From positions 1-34,246 of the forward strand of contig CAJOLH010000064.1 in assembly GCA_905235375.1 (NCBI GenBank): a stretch of DNA of 34,246 nucleotides, given 5' to 3'. The notes under the pieces are model-generated. The model was not told the DNA's origin. It worked only from the letters and a program-made list of their open reading frames with translations, and did not search any database. Shown here piece after piece: positions 1 to 7,814 of the stretch; positions within the stretch are counted from its first letter, which is position 1, and each line of letters opens with the position of its first letter. This stretch comes from an uncultured Bacteroidales bacterium (GTDB lineage Bacteria > Bacteroidota > Bacteroidia > Bacteroidales > UBA3663). The position numbers and the translations under genes are program-made.

Positions 1-82
1 CAGTAACGCTTTGTCAAGATTTCACTCTTTCAAAGATCGTCGCCTAAGCGATCAGCTTGTCGCCTCATCGTTTAAGCGGGTG

Positions 83-114
83 CAAAGATAGGGGATTTCG
101 CGTGTGCCTCCAAA
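83..114 (-). promoter_or_regulatory. Bacteroidetes-type promoter for a gene left of the window
   Basis: On the minus strand a perfect -7 box TATCTTTG (83-90) lies 20 nt from a -33 TTTG (111-114), matching the Bacteroidetes consensus. Transcription would start near position 76 and run leftward out of the window, so bases 1-75 are probably the 5' leader of an unseen gene. The rest of 1-255 holds an AT-rich 8-bp inverted repeat (125-142) and no gene. Confidence 0.65.
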
Positions 115-255
115 TTATTTGCGAACTTTTTTCAAAAAAAGTGCAATATTCCGTCAAAAAGGCCGCAAAACTGACACGTTTGGCATATTAGTGTGGCAAA
201 AATACAAGTATCAATGCCTAAAACCATGTTGAAAATGCGAAGTGAATAGTAAAAA

Positions 256-1695
256 TCAGAACCGATAATAGATAAAAGGTTGGACATTGCTGGTTTGGAA
301 CTGCAATATCAGCTGTATGGTGAGCAGAAATAGGAGCAACTTGACAATCCAAGGCAAAAGGATGAAGCGCGTCTGAAGCCGCAAGAAGCCACGGCTGCCG
401 ACAGCTTGCGCTGCAAGAGGGGCGAGGGTGAGCACACACCACCAGGGACGCGCCTTGACAAACGGGATGAGATAGGCGATGTCGAAATCGATGACCGAAC
501 GCGTGAGCAGCTGGCAGGCTGATGCTACGCTCTCGCTGCGGAAAAAGACCCAGGCAACTGCCACGAAAACGAATGTGAGAACGACAGCAACACCATTCAA
601 CCAACGGCTGTCGGGCAGGCGGTTGAGCCATGGCTTAGATGCCTTATGTGCCACAAGCCCCAGCCCGTGAATGCCTCCCCACAAGACAAACATCCATGTG
701 GAACCATGCCAAAGGCCGGCTACAAGCATTGTCAGTATATTATTTATATAGGTACGTACGCGCGAGCAGCGATTTCCTCCCAGGGGGATATAGACATAAT
801 CGCGGAACCAGGTGGAGAGCGAGATGTGCCACCGATGCCAAAACTCGGAAGGAGAGGATGCACTGTAAGGGAAGGAGAAGTTTTCGGGCAAATGGAACCC
901 CATCAGCGCTGCTATGCCGATGCTCATGTCGCTATAGCCGGAAAAGTCGCAATAGATCTGCACCGTATAGCCGAGAATGCACATCACACACTCGAAGCCC
1001 GAATAGGTGGCTGGGCTTGAGAAGACCCAATCGTTGTACTGGGCAATATAATCGGCAACCACACACTTCTTGATGAGTCCGATCATCACAAGCCACAGGC
1101 CCATATAAAGACACCGCTCGGAAATGCCGCTGGGTTTGCGAACCTGAGGCAACAGGACATGAGCACGGGTGATGGGACCGGCCAGAAGCAGCGGGAAAAA
1201 CGAGAGATAGAAAAGAAACTCCAGCAGAGAGACCCGCATCGTGAACTTGCCGCGATAGACATCGACCACATAGCTGATGGCCTGAAAGGTAAAGAACGAG
1301 ATGCCGACAGGAAGCGCCACATCGAGCAAACCGAAGTTGCTGGAGAAGACAGCGTTGATGGACGACAGGAAGAAATTGGAATACTTGAAGTAAAGAAGCG
1401 GAAGCAGGATAACGATGATGGCCAGGACCAGCACGACACGAGCCTTCCAACTGTGGGATATCGTGTCGTCGCCCTCCCGATGCAGACTCGCCAACATACG
1501 ACCCGTCCACCATGCCACCAGTGCCACCGCAGGAAGCAACACCATCAGCCACCCGTTGGCCAGATAGAAGAACAGCAGGCTGAACGCCGTGACATAGAGC
1601 ACCATGCCCGTCCGACTGTAACGACGGATGAACGCATAGATGGCCAAGAAGAAGATGAATACCATCCAGAAGGTGATGTCGGAGAAAAGCAACAT
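256..1695 (-). CDS. MBOAT family membrane-bound O-acyltransferase (AlgI-like)
   Basis: This 479-residue polytopic membrane protein should transfer acyl groups, usually acetyl, across or at the inner membrane onto a polysaccharide or other envelope acceptor. Hydrophobic segments run almost the whole length. The central HRWHISLSTWFRDYVYIPLGG stretch (around residue 290) and the later LWHGSTW...GGIHG segment carry the conserved histidines of the MBOAT/AlgI family, and the length is normal for AlgI and PatA-like proteins. It starts 3 nt after the stop of the SGNH hydrolase gene, so the two are almost certainly co-translated; AlgI/AlgJ and PatA/PatB pairs work together in the same way. The acceptor polymer cannot be told from sequence. 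It is the last gene of the minus-strand run that begins with transketolase. Confidence 0.9.
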   Translation of the reverse strand: MLLFSDITFWMVFIFFLAIYAFIRRYSRTGMVLYVTAFSLLFFYLANGWLMVLLPAVALVAWWTGRMLASLHREGDDTISHSWKARVVLVLAIIVILLPLLYFKYSNFFLSSINAVFSSNFGLLDVALPVGISFFTFQAISYVVDVYRGKFTMRVSLLEFLFYLSFFPLLLAGPITRAHVLLPQVRKPSGISERCLYMGLWLVMIGLIKKCVVADYIAQYNDWVFSSPATYSGFECVMCILGYTVQIYCDFSGYSDMSIGIAALMGFHLPENFSFPYSASSPSEFWHRWHISLSTWFRDYVYIPLGGNRCSRVRTYINNILTMLVAGLWHGSTWMFVLWGGIHGLGLVAHKASKPWLNRLPDSRWLNGVAVVLTFVFVAVAWVFFRSESVASACQLLTRSVIDFDIAYLIPFVKARPWWCVLTLAPLAAQAVGSRGFLRLQTRFILLPWIVKLLLFLLTIQLILQFQTSNVQPFIYYRF

Positions 1696-1698
1696 AGG

Positions 1699-2592
1699 CT
1701 ATCGGGGGGGGCGAAGCATATACTGGTGATAGACTCGCCGACGCGACTGGGTGGGCCGATTCAGCTTGAGCGGATGCCTTGCCTCCGAACCGCTCAGCCA
1801 ACTGGCCACAGTATCCATCCACAAAGCTGCCGCGCTGCGCGTAGGATGCATATTGTCCTCGGCCCTATCGAGCTCGAGTCCACGACTGTCGAAGAACCTG
1901 CCCTCGCCTACCCGCTGGCGAATAAGGTCGTTGATGCCCGTGTCCATCTTCCAGTTGGGCGGACCAATCCAAAGGAAAGGACGTTCGCCTATACGCTGAA
2001 CGATGGTGTCGATGTACTTTTCGCGCTTCGACAAATCGCGGACAAACAGCTCGTTGCTCCCCAGACAAAGCATGACGTAGTCGGGACGGATGCGGTCGAG
2101 GAAATATTGCAGGGTGTCGGTGGTTGCCCAAAGCTTGGTGGAGGAACTGTACCATATGATGCTCGACAAGTCGTAGCCATTCTCGAGCGTATAGTCGCAC
2201 AAGCGCTTCGCAAACCATTCGAGCATCGAGTCGCCGAAGATCATGATGCGGTATTTGCTAAGGTCAGGCTCATGCACCTTGATCTCTTGGGGAGGAGCCT
2301 CTTCGTCGGGAGTGGGCAATGAGTCCTGTGGGATGGTGTCGGTGGGAGCTATTGTATCTATGAGAGCTATAGGAGCTATAGTATCTATAGGCACTATATG
2401 CGGTGTCGGCGAAGAAGGTGGCGTTTCGTCCGACTCGGCAAAAAACATCGGGAACACCCGCCTAATGCCCGAAAGGTCTGCCTTTTCAAGCATGACGTCG
2501 CCCGAGCCAATCTCAAGCGACGACAAGGCATACCCCACGACCAAGGCCATGGGGATGAGAAGGAGGAGGATTATCTTGGCATAAGGCCTCAT
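1699..2592 (-). CDS. SGNH/GDSL-like hydrolase, probable O-acetylation partner of the MBOAT protein
   Basis: A 297-residue protein with one N-terminal membrane anchor (about residues 6-25), a low-complexity Pro/Thr/Asp/Ile linker (about 56-105) and a C-terminal SGNH fold. Catalytic motifs are visible: GDS at 120-122 (nucleophile S122), GSN with N180, and DNMH with D246 and H249 as the Asp-His pair. The anchor-plus-linker layout places the catalytic domain in the periplasm. The next gene, 3 nt downstream, is an MBOAT acyltransferase, so this is probably the AlgJ/PatB-like soluble acetyltransferase or esterase partner. The linker DNA contains an imperfect 18-nt direct repeat (2345-2362 and 2372-2389). 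The acceptor is unknown, and an independent esterase role is possible. Confidence 0.85.
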   Translation of the reverse strand: MRPYAKIILLLLIPMALVVGYALSSLEIGSGDVMLEKADLSGIRRVFPMFFAESDETPPSSPTPHIVPIDTIAPIALIDTIAPTDTIPQDSLPTPDEEAPPQEIKVHEPDLSKYRIMIFGDSMLEWFAKRLCDYTLENGYDLSSIIWYSSSTKLWATTDTLQYFLDRIRPDYVMLCLGSNELFVRDLSKREKYIDTIVQRIGERPFLWIGPPNWKMDTGINDLIRQRVGEGRFFDSRGLELDRAEDNMHPTRSAAALWMDTVASWLSGSEARHPLKLNRPTQSRRRVYHQYMLRPPR

Positions 2593-2660
2593 TGTTCAGA
2601 CGAGGAGGCAGATGTCGGACACTTTACGAGCGCCTGCTTCTGCCAACAGATGAATGTGAA

Positions 2661-4085
2661 TCATTCATGCACATAAAGATCCCAGCCGAGGTAGTTCTCG
2701 AGTGCATCTGCAATGATGTCGGCGACATCGCTGCGCACAAGTGCGACATGATGCTCGAAGCCGTTGCGACAAATGTGCTTCATCAGCTTCTGGAGGTTAT
2801 CGACCTGTGTGACTGCGATACATCCATCCATGCCGTAGGGATCGTTGGTAATCTTGCCTTCGCCTACGTATGCACGAATCTTGCCGGCGGCATCGTCGGT
2901 CGATACACGGAAGAAGGTGAAGTCTCCTTCGCTGACCTTGGCATCCACTGCGCCGAAGGTGCGTACCTTGCCGAGTGTGCGGCCCAAGACACCAAGTGGA
3001 GTGAGCTTGAGGTCGTTGTTGCCGATGAATGAACGCGGGAAGTTGCCGCAGTGGGTGCAAACACACTTGTTGCGGTCGTCGGCAAAGTTGTTATTCCAGT
3101 CGGCAAGCGCAGGAGCATTGCCCGAAGCCAGGCGGAGTGCCAACATCGAGACAGCTCCCGTGATGTCGGTTTCGCAAGCGCAAGGAATACCCATATCGCC
3201 GAGCATAGCCATGGTGATGCACGGAGCACAGCCATAATTCTGCTCCAGCGAATCCCAGCACTGAAGCGCCAGGGCATCGACCTTGTTGTCGCGAACCCAA
3301 GCCTCGACTGCAACACCGAACTTGGCCTGAACGCGCAGTTTCTCCTGATATTCGGCGGGCACCTTCGCGTATGCATGGATATCCTTCAGCTTGGCAAGCA
3401 ACACGGGGTTGTCGTCGGTGATCTTCTGTGCTGCAAACAAGATCTCCGAGAGGTCGGCAGGCACGACGGTGATGCCGCTGCGCTGCAGCAGCTTTTCGCT
3501 GGCGCGGCAGGTGTTGAAGCCGAGGGGACGTGTGCCAATCTGGCCAATGCGACAATGACGCAGGCCACCTACGACACGGCAAATGCCAGCGAACTTGTCA
3601 ACGTCCTGCTTGAACTCCTCGCTATAGATGCTGTAGGTGTGGAGGCTGGTGAGCGAGAAGGGAATGCCATACTGATAGAGGTTGTTGCAAACCGAGATCT
3701 TGCCGCAGAAAGCGTCGCGACGGCTGTCGAGATCAACCTTGTCGTTCTCGTCGTCACAAGCCTGCACAAGCACGGGCACGTTCAGTTCGGCACGGAAGAT
3801 GGTGTTGATGATGCCAATCTCATAGCCGAAGTTGGGAAGACTCACCAGGATGCCGTCGATCTCGTCGCGGTGTGCGCGGAAGAGCTCAGCATTCTTGATA
3901 CCATCCTCAAGTGTCTCGATGGAACTCGAACCCGTCGGGGTGGCTTCCTCGGGAAGGATGACATATTCGTAACCTTTCTCATCGAGCGTCTTGAGCAACT
4001 GCTTCTTTACGTCTTTGGCAAGTTCAGAGTTGAAATAGGCGCGTGTGCCAATAATCACGCCGAAACAAACTTTTCCGTTTTTCAT
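2661..4085 (-). CDS. L-fucose/L-arabinose isomerase family protein (first of two)
   Basis: A 474-residue cytoplasmic aldose-ketose isomerase of the L-fucose isomerase superfamily. The C-terminal half carries the likely metal and catalytic acids E305 (in ACETD) and D329 (in LADWNNN), 24 residues apart, the same spacing as Glu337/Asp361 in E. coli FucI as I recall it. H345 (THCGN) and H445/H446 (EHHVALV) are candidate ligands. The protein is shorter than E. coli FucI (about 590 residues), so the substrate may differ. It lies 44 nt downstream of a sugar kinase gene and in the same apparent operon as a split transketolase, so its product should be the ketose that the kinase phosphorylates. D-apiose, D-arabinose and L-fucose-like sugars are all possible. 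Confidence 0.8.
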   Translation of the reverse strand: MKNGKVCFGVIIGTRAYFNSELAKDVKKQLLKTLDEKGYEYVILPEEATPTGSSSIETLEDGIKNAELFRAHRDEIDGILVSLPNFGYEIGIINTIFRAELNVPVLVQACDDENDKVDLDSRRDAFCGKISVCNNLYQYGIPFSLTSLHTYSIYSEEFKQDVDKFAGICRVVGGLRHCRIGQIGTRPLGFNTCRASEKLLQRSGITVVPADLSEILFAAQKITDDNPVLLAKLKDIHAYAKVPAEYQEKLRVQAKFGVAVEAWVRDNKVDALALQCWDSLEQNYGCAPCITMAMLGDMGIPCACETDITGAVSMLALRLASGNAPALADWNNNFADDRNKCVCTHCGNFPRSFIGNNDLKLTPLGVLGRTLGKVRTFGAVDAKVSEGDFTFFRVSTDDAAGKIRAYVGEGKITNDPYGMDGCIAVTQVDNLQKLMKHICRNGFEHHVALVRSDVADIIADALENYLGWDLYVHE

Positions 4086-4100
4086 ATTATTTGAATTATA

Positions 4101-4136
4101 TAAAATTGTTATTTGTTAATTATTAATTGTTATTTG
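4101..4136. repeat. AT-rich spacer repeat (TTGTTAATTATTAATTG type)
   Basis: The spacer between the kinase and isomerase genes is a low-complexity run of TTGTTAATTATTAATTG. The same sequence recurs at 14008-14050, and a similar one at 6637-6667. Here and at 14045 it extends into the last codons of the upstream gene, both of which end ATCAAATAA. It looks like a widespread intergenic simple repeat; no function is evident. Confidence 0.6.
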
Positions 4137-5608
4137 ATCAGATGCTCCACCGCCTTACGCCATGCCGAATAGTCGCTTGATGTCGCTTCGGTAGGGTTGG
4201 GGGCGATGCGCCTGATGATGTTCTTCAGTCGGCTCACCTCGTCGGGAGCAGTCCACACTTGGCGTGCAAAACCATTCACGACGACAGCGCCCAAGGCGGA
4301 AGCGTCCTCCACGTCGGTGCAGACGATGTCGGCCTCCAGAAGGTCGGCCTGGAGCTGCATCAGGAACCGATTGCCCGTGGGCCCGCCATCGGCACTGAGT
4401 TCGCTGATGGTGATGCCTGTGGTGGCCGTCATTGCCTTCACCAGATCGGTGACCTGATAAGCGATGCTTTCGACTGCGGCACGAACAATGTGCGCACGAG
4501 TGGTATTGAATGTCATCCCCACGATGGCAGCCTTCACCTGATCCTGCCACCACGGAGCGCCAAGCCCCGAAAATGCTGGAATGAGATAGACACCGCCATT
4601 GCTCTCGACACTGGTAGCGATGGTTTCGGTCTCTGCAGGGCTGCCGATGAGCTTCATCTGGTCGGCCATCCACTTCAGGGTAGCACCCGTGCTGTAAATA
4701 TTGCCCTCGTAGGCATAGTAGGTCTTGCCGAGGATCGAAAAGCCGATGGAGGTGACGAGCCCTTCAGGAGCCTTGTGGGGCTGTTCGCCAATGTTGAGCA
4801 TCACCGACGAGCCTGTGCCGTAGGTTACTTTGCCAGTACCTGCGCTGAAGCACATCTGACCAATCAATGCGCCATGCGAATCGCCCAACACGCCTGCAAT
4901 TTCGATGGGTGCGCTGAAGAGACCTTCGACCGTCGTTTCGCCACAATGGGCATCGCATGGACGGGGTTCGGGCAACGCTGCCGCAGGAATGCCTGTGGCC
5001 TTGAGGACATCGGCATCCCATGCCAGCCGATAGATATTGAAGACCATGGTGCGACTGGCATTGGTGTAATCGGTGGCAAACGTCTTGCCAGCAGTCAGAC
5101 GCCAGACGAGCCAGCAGTCGATGGTGCCAATGAGGAGCTCACCCGCCTCGGCCTTGGCCCGGGCACCTGGAACATTGTCGAGCAGCCAGCAGATCTTGCT
5201 TGCACAGAAGCTGGGATCTACCTTCAAGCCCGTGCGTTGCTCAATCAGCTGTTCCATACCCGGCTCCTTTCGCCATTGGCGACAAAGTTCAGCGCCACGG
5301 GTATCCTGCCAAACCAGCGCATGATAGACAGGCTTGCCCGTCTGCTTGTCCCAGGCGACGACGGTCTCCCGTTGGTTGGTGATGGCGAGGGTGTACTGGT
5401 CGGGATTGAGATCGCTGCCTTCGAGCAACAGACCAATGGCCTTGACAGTGTTGGCATAAATCTCCTCTGCATCATGTTCCACCCAACCAGCTTTCGGATA
5501 ATACTGCTGGTGAGCTACCGAGGAGCGCGCGAGCAACTTGCACTGCTCGTCGAAGAGAAGCGCCTTGGTGGCAGATGTGCTTTGGTCAATAGCAATGATA
5601 TATTTCAT
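4130..5608 (-). CDS. FGGY carbohydrate kinase, glycerol-kinase-like, probably a ketose kinase
   Basis: A 492-residue FGGY-family kinase. It starts with the phosphate-binding IAIDQSTSATKALLFD, continues with NQRET (R80, E81) and VWQDTR (W100), has GDSHGAL with the likely catalytic base D243, and a C-terminal adenosine-binding region with ADGGPTGN. Overall similarity is to glycerol kinase. However, the position of the glycerol-contacting Tyr of GlpK (in DPYF) is Ser133 here (DPSF), and the Asp-Gln pair of the GlpK active site is Asp-Ser. A substrate other than glycerol is therefore likely. The genes around it (split transketolase upstream, isomerase downstream) point to a pentulose-type sugar. 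An automatic label of glycerol kinase or xylulokinase should be treated with caution. Confidence 0.88.
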   Translation of the reverse strand: MKYIIAIDQSTSATKALLFDEQCKLLARSSVAHQQYYPKAGWVEHDAEEIYANTVKAIGLLLEGSDLNPDQYTLAITNQRETVVAWDKQTGKPVYHALVWQDTRGAELCRQWRKEPGMEQLIEQRTGLKVDPSFCASKICWLLDNVPGARAKAEAGELLIGTIDCWLVWRLTAGKTFATDYTNASRTMVFNIYRLAWDADVLKATGIPAAALPEPRPCDAHCGETTVEGLFSAPIEIAGVLGDSHGALIGQMCFSAGTGKVTYGTGSSVMLNIGEQPHKAPEGLVTSIGFSILGKTYYAYEGNIYSTGATLKWMADQMKLIGSPAETETIATSVESNGGVYLIPAFSGLGAPWWQDQVKAAIVGMTFNTTRAHIVRAAVESIAYQVTDLVKAMTATTGITISELSADGGPTGNRFLMQLQADLLEADIVCTDVEDASALGAVVVNGFARQVWTAPDEVSRLKNIIRRIAPNPTEATSSDYSAWRKAVEHLIK

Positions 5609-5618
5609 AATTATTATT

Positions 5619-5680
5619 TTTTCGGGATTTCGGAATTCCGTTATACCGTTATACCGAAATGCCGGAATAACGAAACAATC
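5619..5680. repeat. Short palindromic/tandem spacer between transketolase and kinase genes
   Basis: The 78-nt gap contains a perfect 8-nt tandem duplication GTTATACC (5640-5655), flanked by CGGAATTCCG and CGGAATAACG, which partly mirror each other. On the minus strand it reads as repeated TTTCG and GTTATTCCG blocks. It could be an mRNA stem that separates two cistrons; no U-tract terminator is present. Confidence 0.4.
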
Positions 5681-5686
5681 TACAAC

Positions 5687-6634
5687 TCAGGCTTTTCCAA
5701 GCAATTCCTTCGCTGCCCGATAGATGCCTTCGTAGTCGAAGCCATAGTGGTGGAAGACTTCATGGGGCTTGGCGTGGATAACATTCTCGTCGGGAACACC
5801 CAGAATGCGCATCCTGACAGGACACTCCTGAACCGTCACTTCGGCGACCGAGGCGCCAAGACCTCCGAACACGCTGTGCTCCTCGGCAGTAACGATGGCA
5901 CCCGTCTCACGAGCAGCTTTCAGTACAGCCTCCCTGTCGAAAGGCTTGAGCGTGTGCATATCGAGCACGCGAGCACTAATGCCCTCCTTGGCCAGCATCT
6001 CAGCGGCCTCCACACAGTGTGCCACCGTCTCGCCGCATCCGATCAGAGTCACGTCGTTGCCTTCGCGCAAGGTATTGGCCTTGCCTGGAATGAATTCGAA
6101 ATTGTCGTCATCATAGACATCCGGCACTGCATTACGGCCTACACGCACGTAAGCGGGTTTGTTGTGATCCACGAGATACTGGCACAGTTTGCGACTCTGA
6201 CGCGCATCGCAAGGCAGATAGACCTCTATACCCGGGAAGGTTCGCAACACGGCGATATCGTGCAGACTGTGATGGGTGGCACCCAACTGACTATACGCCA
6301 CGCCTCCGCTTACGCCAATGATCTTCACCGGCATCTGACTGTAAGCCATATCGACCTTGACCTGCTCCAGGCTACGAGCTACGTAGAAGCAGGCAGGGCC
6401 GAAGACAAACACCTTTTTGCCCGCCGAGGCGAGGCCCGCCGAAACGCCTACCGAGTTCTGCTCGGCTATACCTACCTCCACAAACTGCTGGGGAAGGGTC
6501 TTAGCAAAGTCATCGAGCGTGGCCGAACCTGTTGCATCGGAAGTAACAACAACGATATCCTTATCTTTCTGACCCAGTTCAACAAGGGTGCTGGTAATGC
6601 TTTTGCGGCATGGTATATTATTGATTTCTTTCAT
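5687..6634 (-). CDS. Transketolase C-terminal subunit (split transketolase)
   Basis: This 315-residue protein matches the pyrimidine-binding and C-terminal domains of transketolase. VTSDATGSATLDDFAK near the start and EVGIAEQN (the Glu that activates thiamine diphosphate) mark the PYR domain; the C-terminal part (from about residue 195) matches the transketolase C domain. It pairs with the N-terminal subunit encoded 28 nt upstream to make one two-carbon transferase. Split transketolases of this kind include ordinary pentose-phosphate enzymes and also the apulose-4-phosphate transketolase AptA/AptB. Location next to an isomerase and an FGGY kinase, under a DeoR-type regulator, suggests a dedicated sugar-catabolic enzyme rather than the housekeeping one. 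Confidence 0.9.
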   Translation of the reverse strand: MKEINNIPCRKSITSTLVELGQKDKDIVVVTSDATGSATLDDFAKTLPQQFVEVGIAEQNSVGVSAGLASAGKKVFVFGPACFYVARSLEQVKVDMAYSQMPVKIIGVSGGVAYSQLGATHHSLHDIAVLRTFPGIEVYLPCDARQSRKLCQYLVDHNKPAYVRVGRNAVPDVYDDDNFEFIPGKANTLREGNDVTLIGCGETVAHCVEAAEMLAKEGISARVLDMHTLKPFDREAVLKAARETGAIVTAEEHSVFGGLGASVAEVTVQECPVRMRILGVPDENVIHAKPHEVFHHYGFDYEGIYRAAKELLGKA

Positions 6635-6636
6635 TT

Positions 6637-6667
6637 ATCAATCAACAATTAACAATTAATAATTAAC
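6637..6667. repeat. AT-rich spacer repeat between the two transketolase genes
   Basis: The gap is made of AACAATTAACAATTAATAATTAAC-type repeats, closely related to the spacers at 4101-4136 and 14008-14050. It runs into the stop codon of the upstream subunit gene. No terminator structure is present, so the two subunits should stay on one mRNA. Confidence 0.5.
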
Positions 6668-7487
6668 AACAGGCAATGCGGGCATCAATATCACGGAGAG
6701 CCTCTTCATATTGCGCAGCATTGGGCACGCCATGGTGCCACTTTGCCACATTCTCCATGAAACCCACACCCAATCCCTTGGTGCTCTTCGAAATGAAGAG
6801 GTGAGGCTTGCCGCCCTTCCAATCGATAGCATCAAGAGCAGCTACAATGGAGTCGATGTCATCGCCATTGATGCACTTCACGTCCCATCCGAAGGCAGTC
6901 CAACGGTCGTGGATGGATTCGAGGGGCATAACATCCTCGGTCGAGCCAGAGATCTGCAGCCCATTGCGGTCGATGAATGCCACCAGATTGTCGAGATGAT
7001 ACTTGTTGGCAGCCATTGCTGCCTCATAGATTGAGCCTTCGGCCTGTTCGCCATCACCCATCACGACGTAAGTCTTCCAGTTCTTCTGATTCATCTTTGC
7101 CCCCAGCGCCATGCCAACGCCAACGCCAAGTCCATGACCAAGGGCTCCAGTGTTGATTTCCACGCCAGGGATGGTATTGTCGGGATGCCCGCCGAGATGA
7201 GCGCCGCAGGTGCCGTAGGCATCCAGTTCACTTAGGTCGATGAATCCCTTGTCGCAGAGCACGGTATAGAGAGCTTCCGCACAATGGCCTTTGCTGAGGA
7301 TGAAACGATCGCGGTCGGTCATCTTCGGGTCCTTGGGATTGACATTCAGTGTGTGGTTATATAGGACGGTGAGCAGATTCAGGACAGAGAGGTCTCCCCC
7401 CGTGTGCCCCGTACCGCCCTGATAGATGAGAGTGATGAGTTTCCTTCTCAAAAGTTCGGCTTTTAGTTTGAGTGTCTGGTTATCCAT
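6663..7487 (-). CDS. Transketolase N-terminal subunit (split transketolase)
   Basis: This 274-residue protein carries the thiamine diphosphate and Mg2+ binding half of transketolase. GHTGGDLSV (about residue 26) and SKGHC are the substrate/TPP-binding histidine motifs. MGDGEQAEGSIYEA followed about 20 residues later by DRNG is the GDG-x(n)-N thiamine diphosphate motif. It is the first gene of the minus-strand operon and is followed by the C-terminal subunit. A -7 box lies about 42 nt upstream, with CGAAAG direct repeats overlapping the promoter that could be bound by the divergently encoded DeoR-type protein. The length is normal for a split N subunit. Confidence 0.92.
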   Translation of the reverse strand: MDNQTLKLKAELLRRKLITLIYQGGTGHTGGDLSVLNLLTVLYNHTLNVNPKDPKMTDRDRFILSKGHCAEALYTVLCDKGFIDLSELDAYGTCGAHLGGHPDNTIPGVEINTGALGHGLGVGVGMALGAKMNQKNWKTYVVMGDGEQAEGSIYEAAMAANKYHLDNLVAFIDRNGLQISGSTEDVMPLESIHDRWTAFGWDVKCINGDDIDSIVAALDAIDWKGGKPHLFISKSTKGLGVGFMENVAKWHHGVPNAAQYEEALRDIDARIACC

Positions 7488-7528
7488 ACATTATTAATTA
7501 TTAAGAATAAACTGCCATTTCCATGCTG

Positions 7529-7560
7529 CAAATATAGTCAATCGAAAGCAAAAAACGAAA
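7529..7560 (-). promoter_or_regulatory. Probable promoter of the transketolase-kinase-isomerase operon
   Basis: The minus strand shows the -7 box TATATTTG (7529-7536). The -33 region (7557-7560) reads TTTC rather than TTTG, at the expected 20-nt spacing. The predicted start is about 35 nt before the ATG of the N-terminal transketolase gene. The rest of 7488-7814 is strongly A-rich on the plus strand and contains no gene. Confidence 0.5.
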
Positions 7561-7571
7561 GAAACCGAAAA
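7543..7571. promoter_or_regulatory. Candidate DeoR-type operator (CGAAAG direct repeats)
   Basis: Three CGAAA-type half-sites occur in the same direction: CGAAAG at 7543 and 7556 and CGAAAA at 7566. They overlap the -33 region of the operon promoter; another CGAAAG lies at 7652. Operators of some DeoR-family sugar regulators (for example AgaR) are built of repeated TTTC/GAAA half-sites. The position between a DeoR-type gene and its likely target operon makes this a reasonable operator, but that is inference. Confidence 0.35.
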
Positions 7572-7756
7572 CAATAATTCAATAATTAACGTTTTCTAAC
7601 AAATTAGCGCCCAAAAAAATGTTTTAAAGCAACTTAAGAAAACAAAAAATGCGAAAGAAAACAAAAGCAAGACGCAAGAAAATCCAAGTAATTTCGGCAA
7701 AAACAGCATCAAAAAGAAGAAAATTCGCCTAAAAAGACAAAAAAACTTCCAAAAAT

Positions 7757-7788
7757 TTTTTTTATATGAAAAAAAAGAAGTACATTTG
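7757..7788 (+). promoter_or_regulatory. Promoter of the DeoR-type regulator
   Basis: TACATTTG at 7781-7788 matches the Bacteroidetes -7 box, with a T-rich -33 region (TTTT at 7757-7760) 20 nt upstream. The start would fall about 20 nt before the ATG at 7815, giving a short leader. Confidence 0.6.
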
Positions 7789-7814
7789 CACCGCGAAATC
7801 AAAACCTCATCTAT

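Noticed and set aside
4130..5608. Plain annotation as glycerol kinase
   Set aside because: Glycerol-contacting positions differ, and the operon partners point to a sugar pathway.
4259..6652. A long open frame (797 codons) on the plus strand opposite the kinase and transketolase genes
   Set aside because: It lies antisense to well-supported genes, shows no recognisable domain, and its length follows from codon use on the other strand. The same holds for the plus-strand frames at 1159-2322 and 3051-4094.
7596..7802. Phe/Leu-rich open frame on the minus strand in the divergent region
   Set aside because: It is a product of poly-A/T low complexity between two promoters, with no family resemblance.
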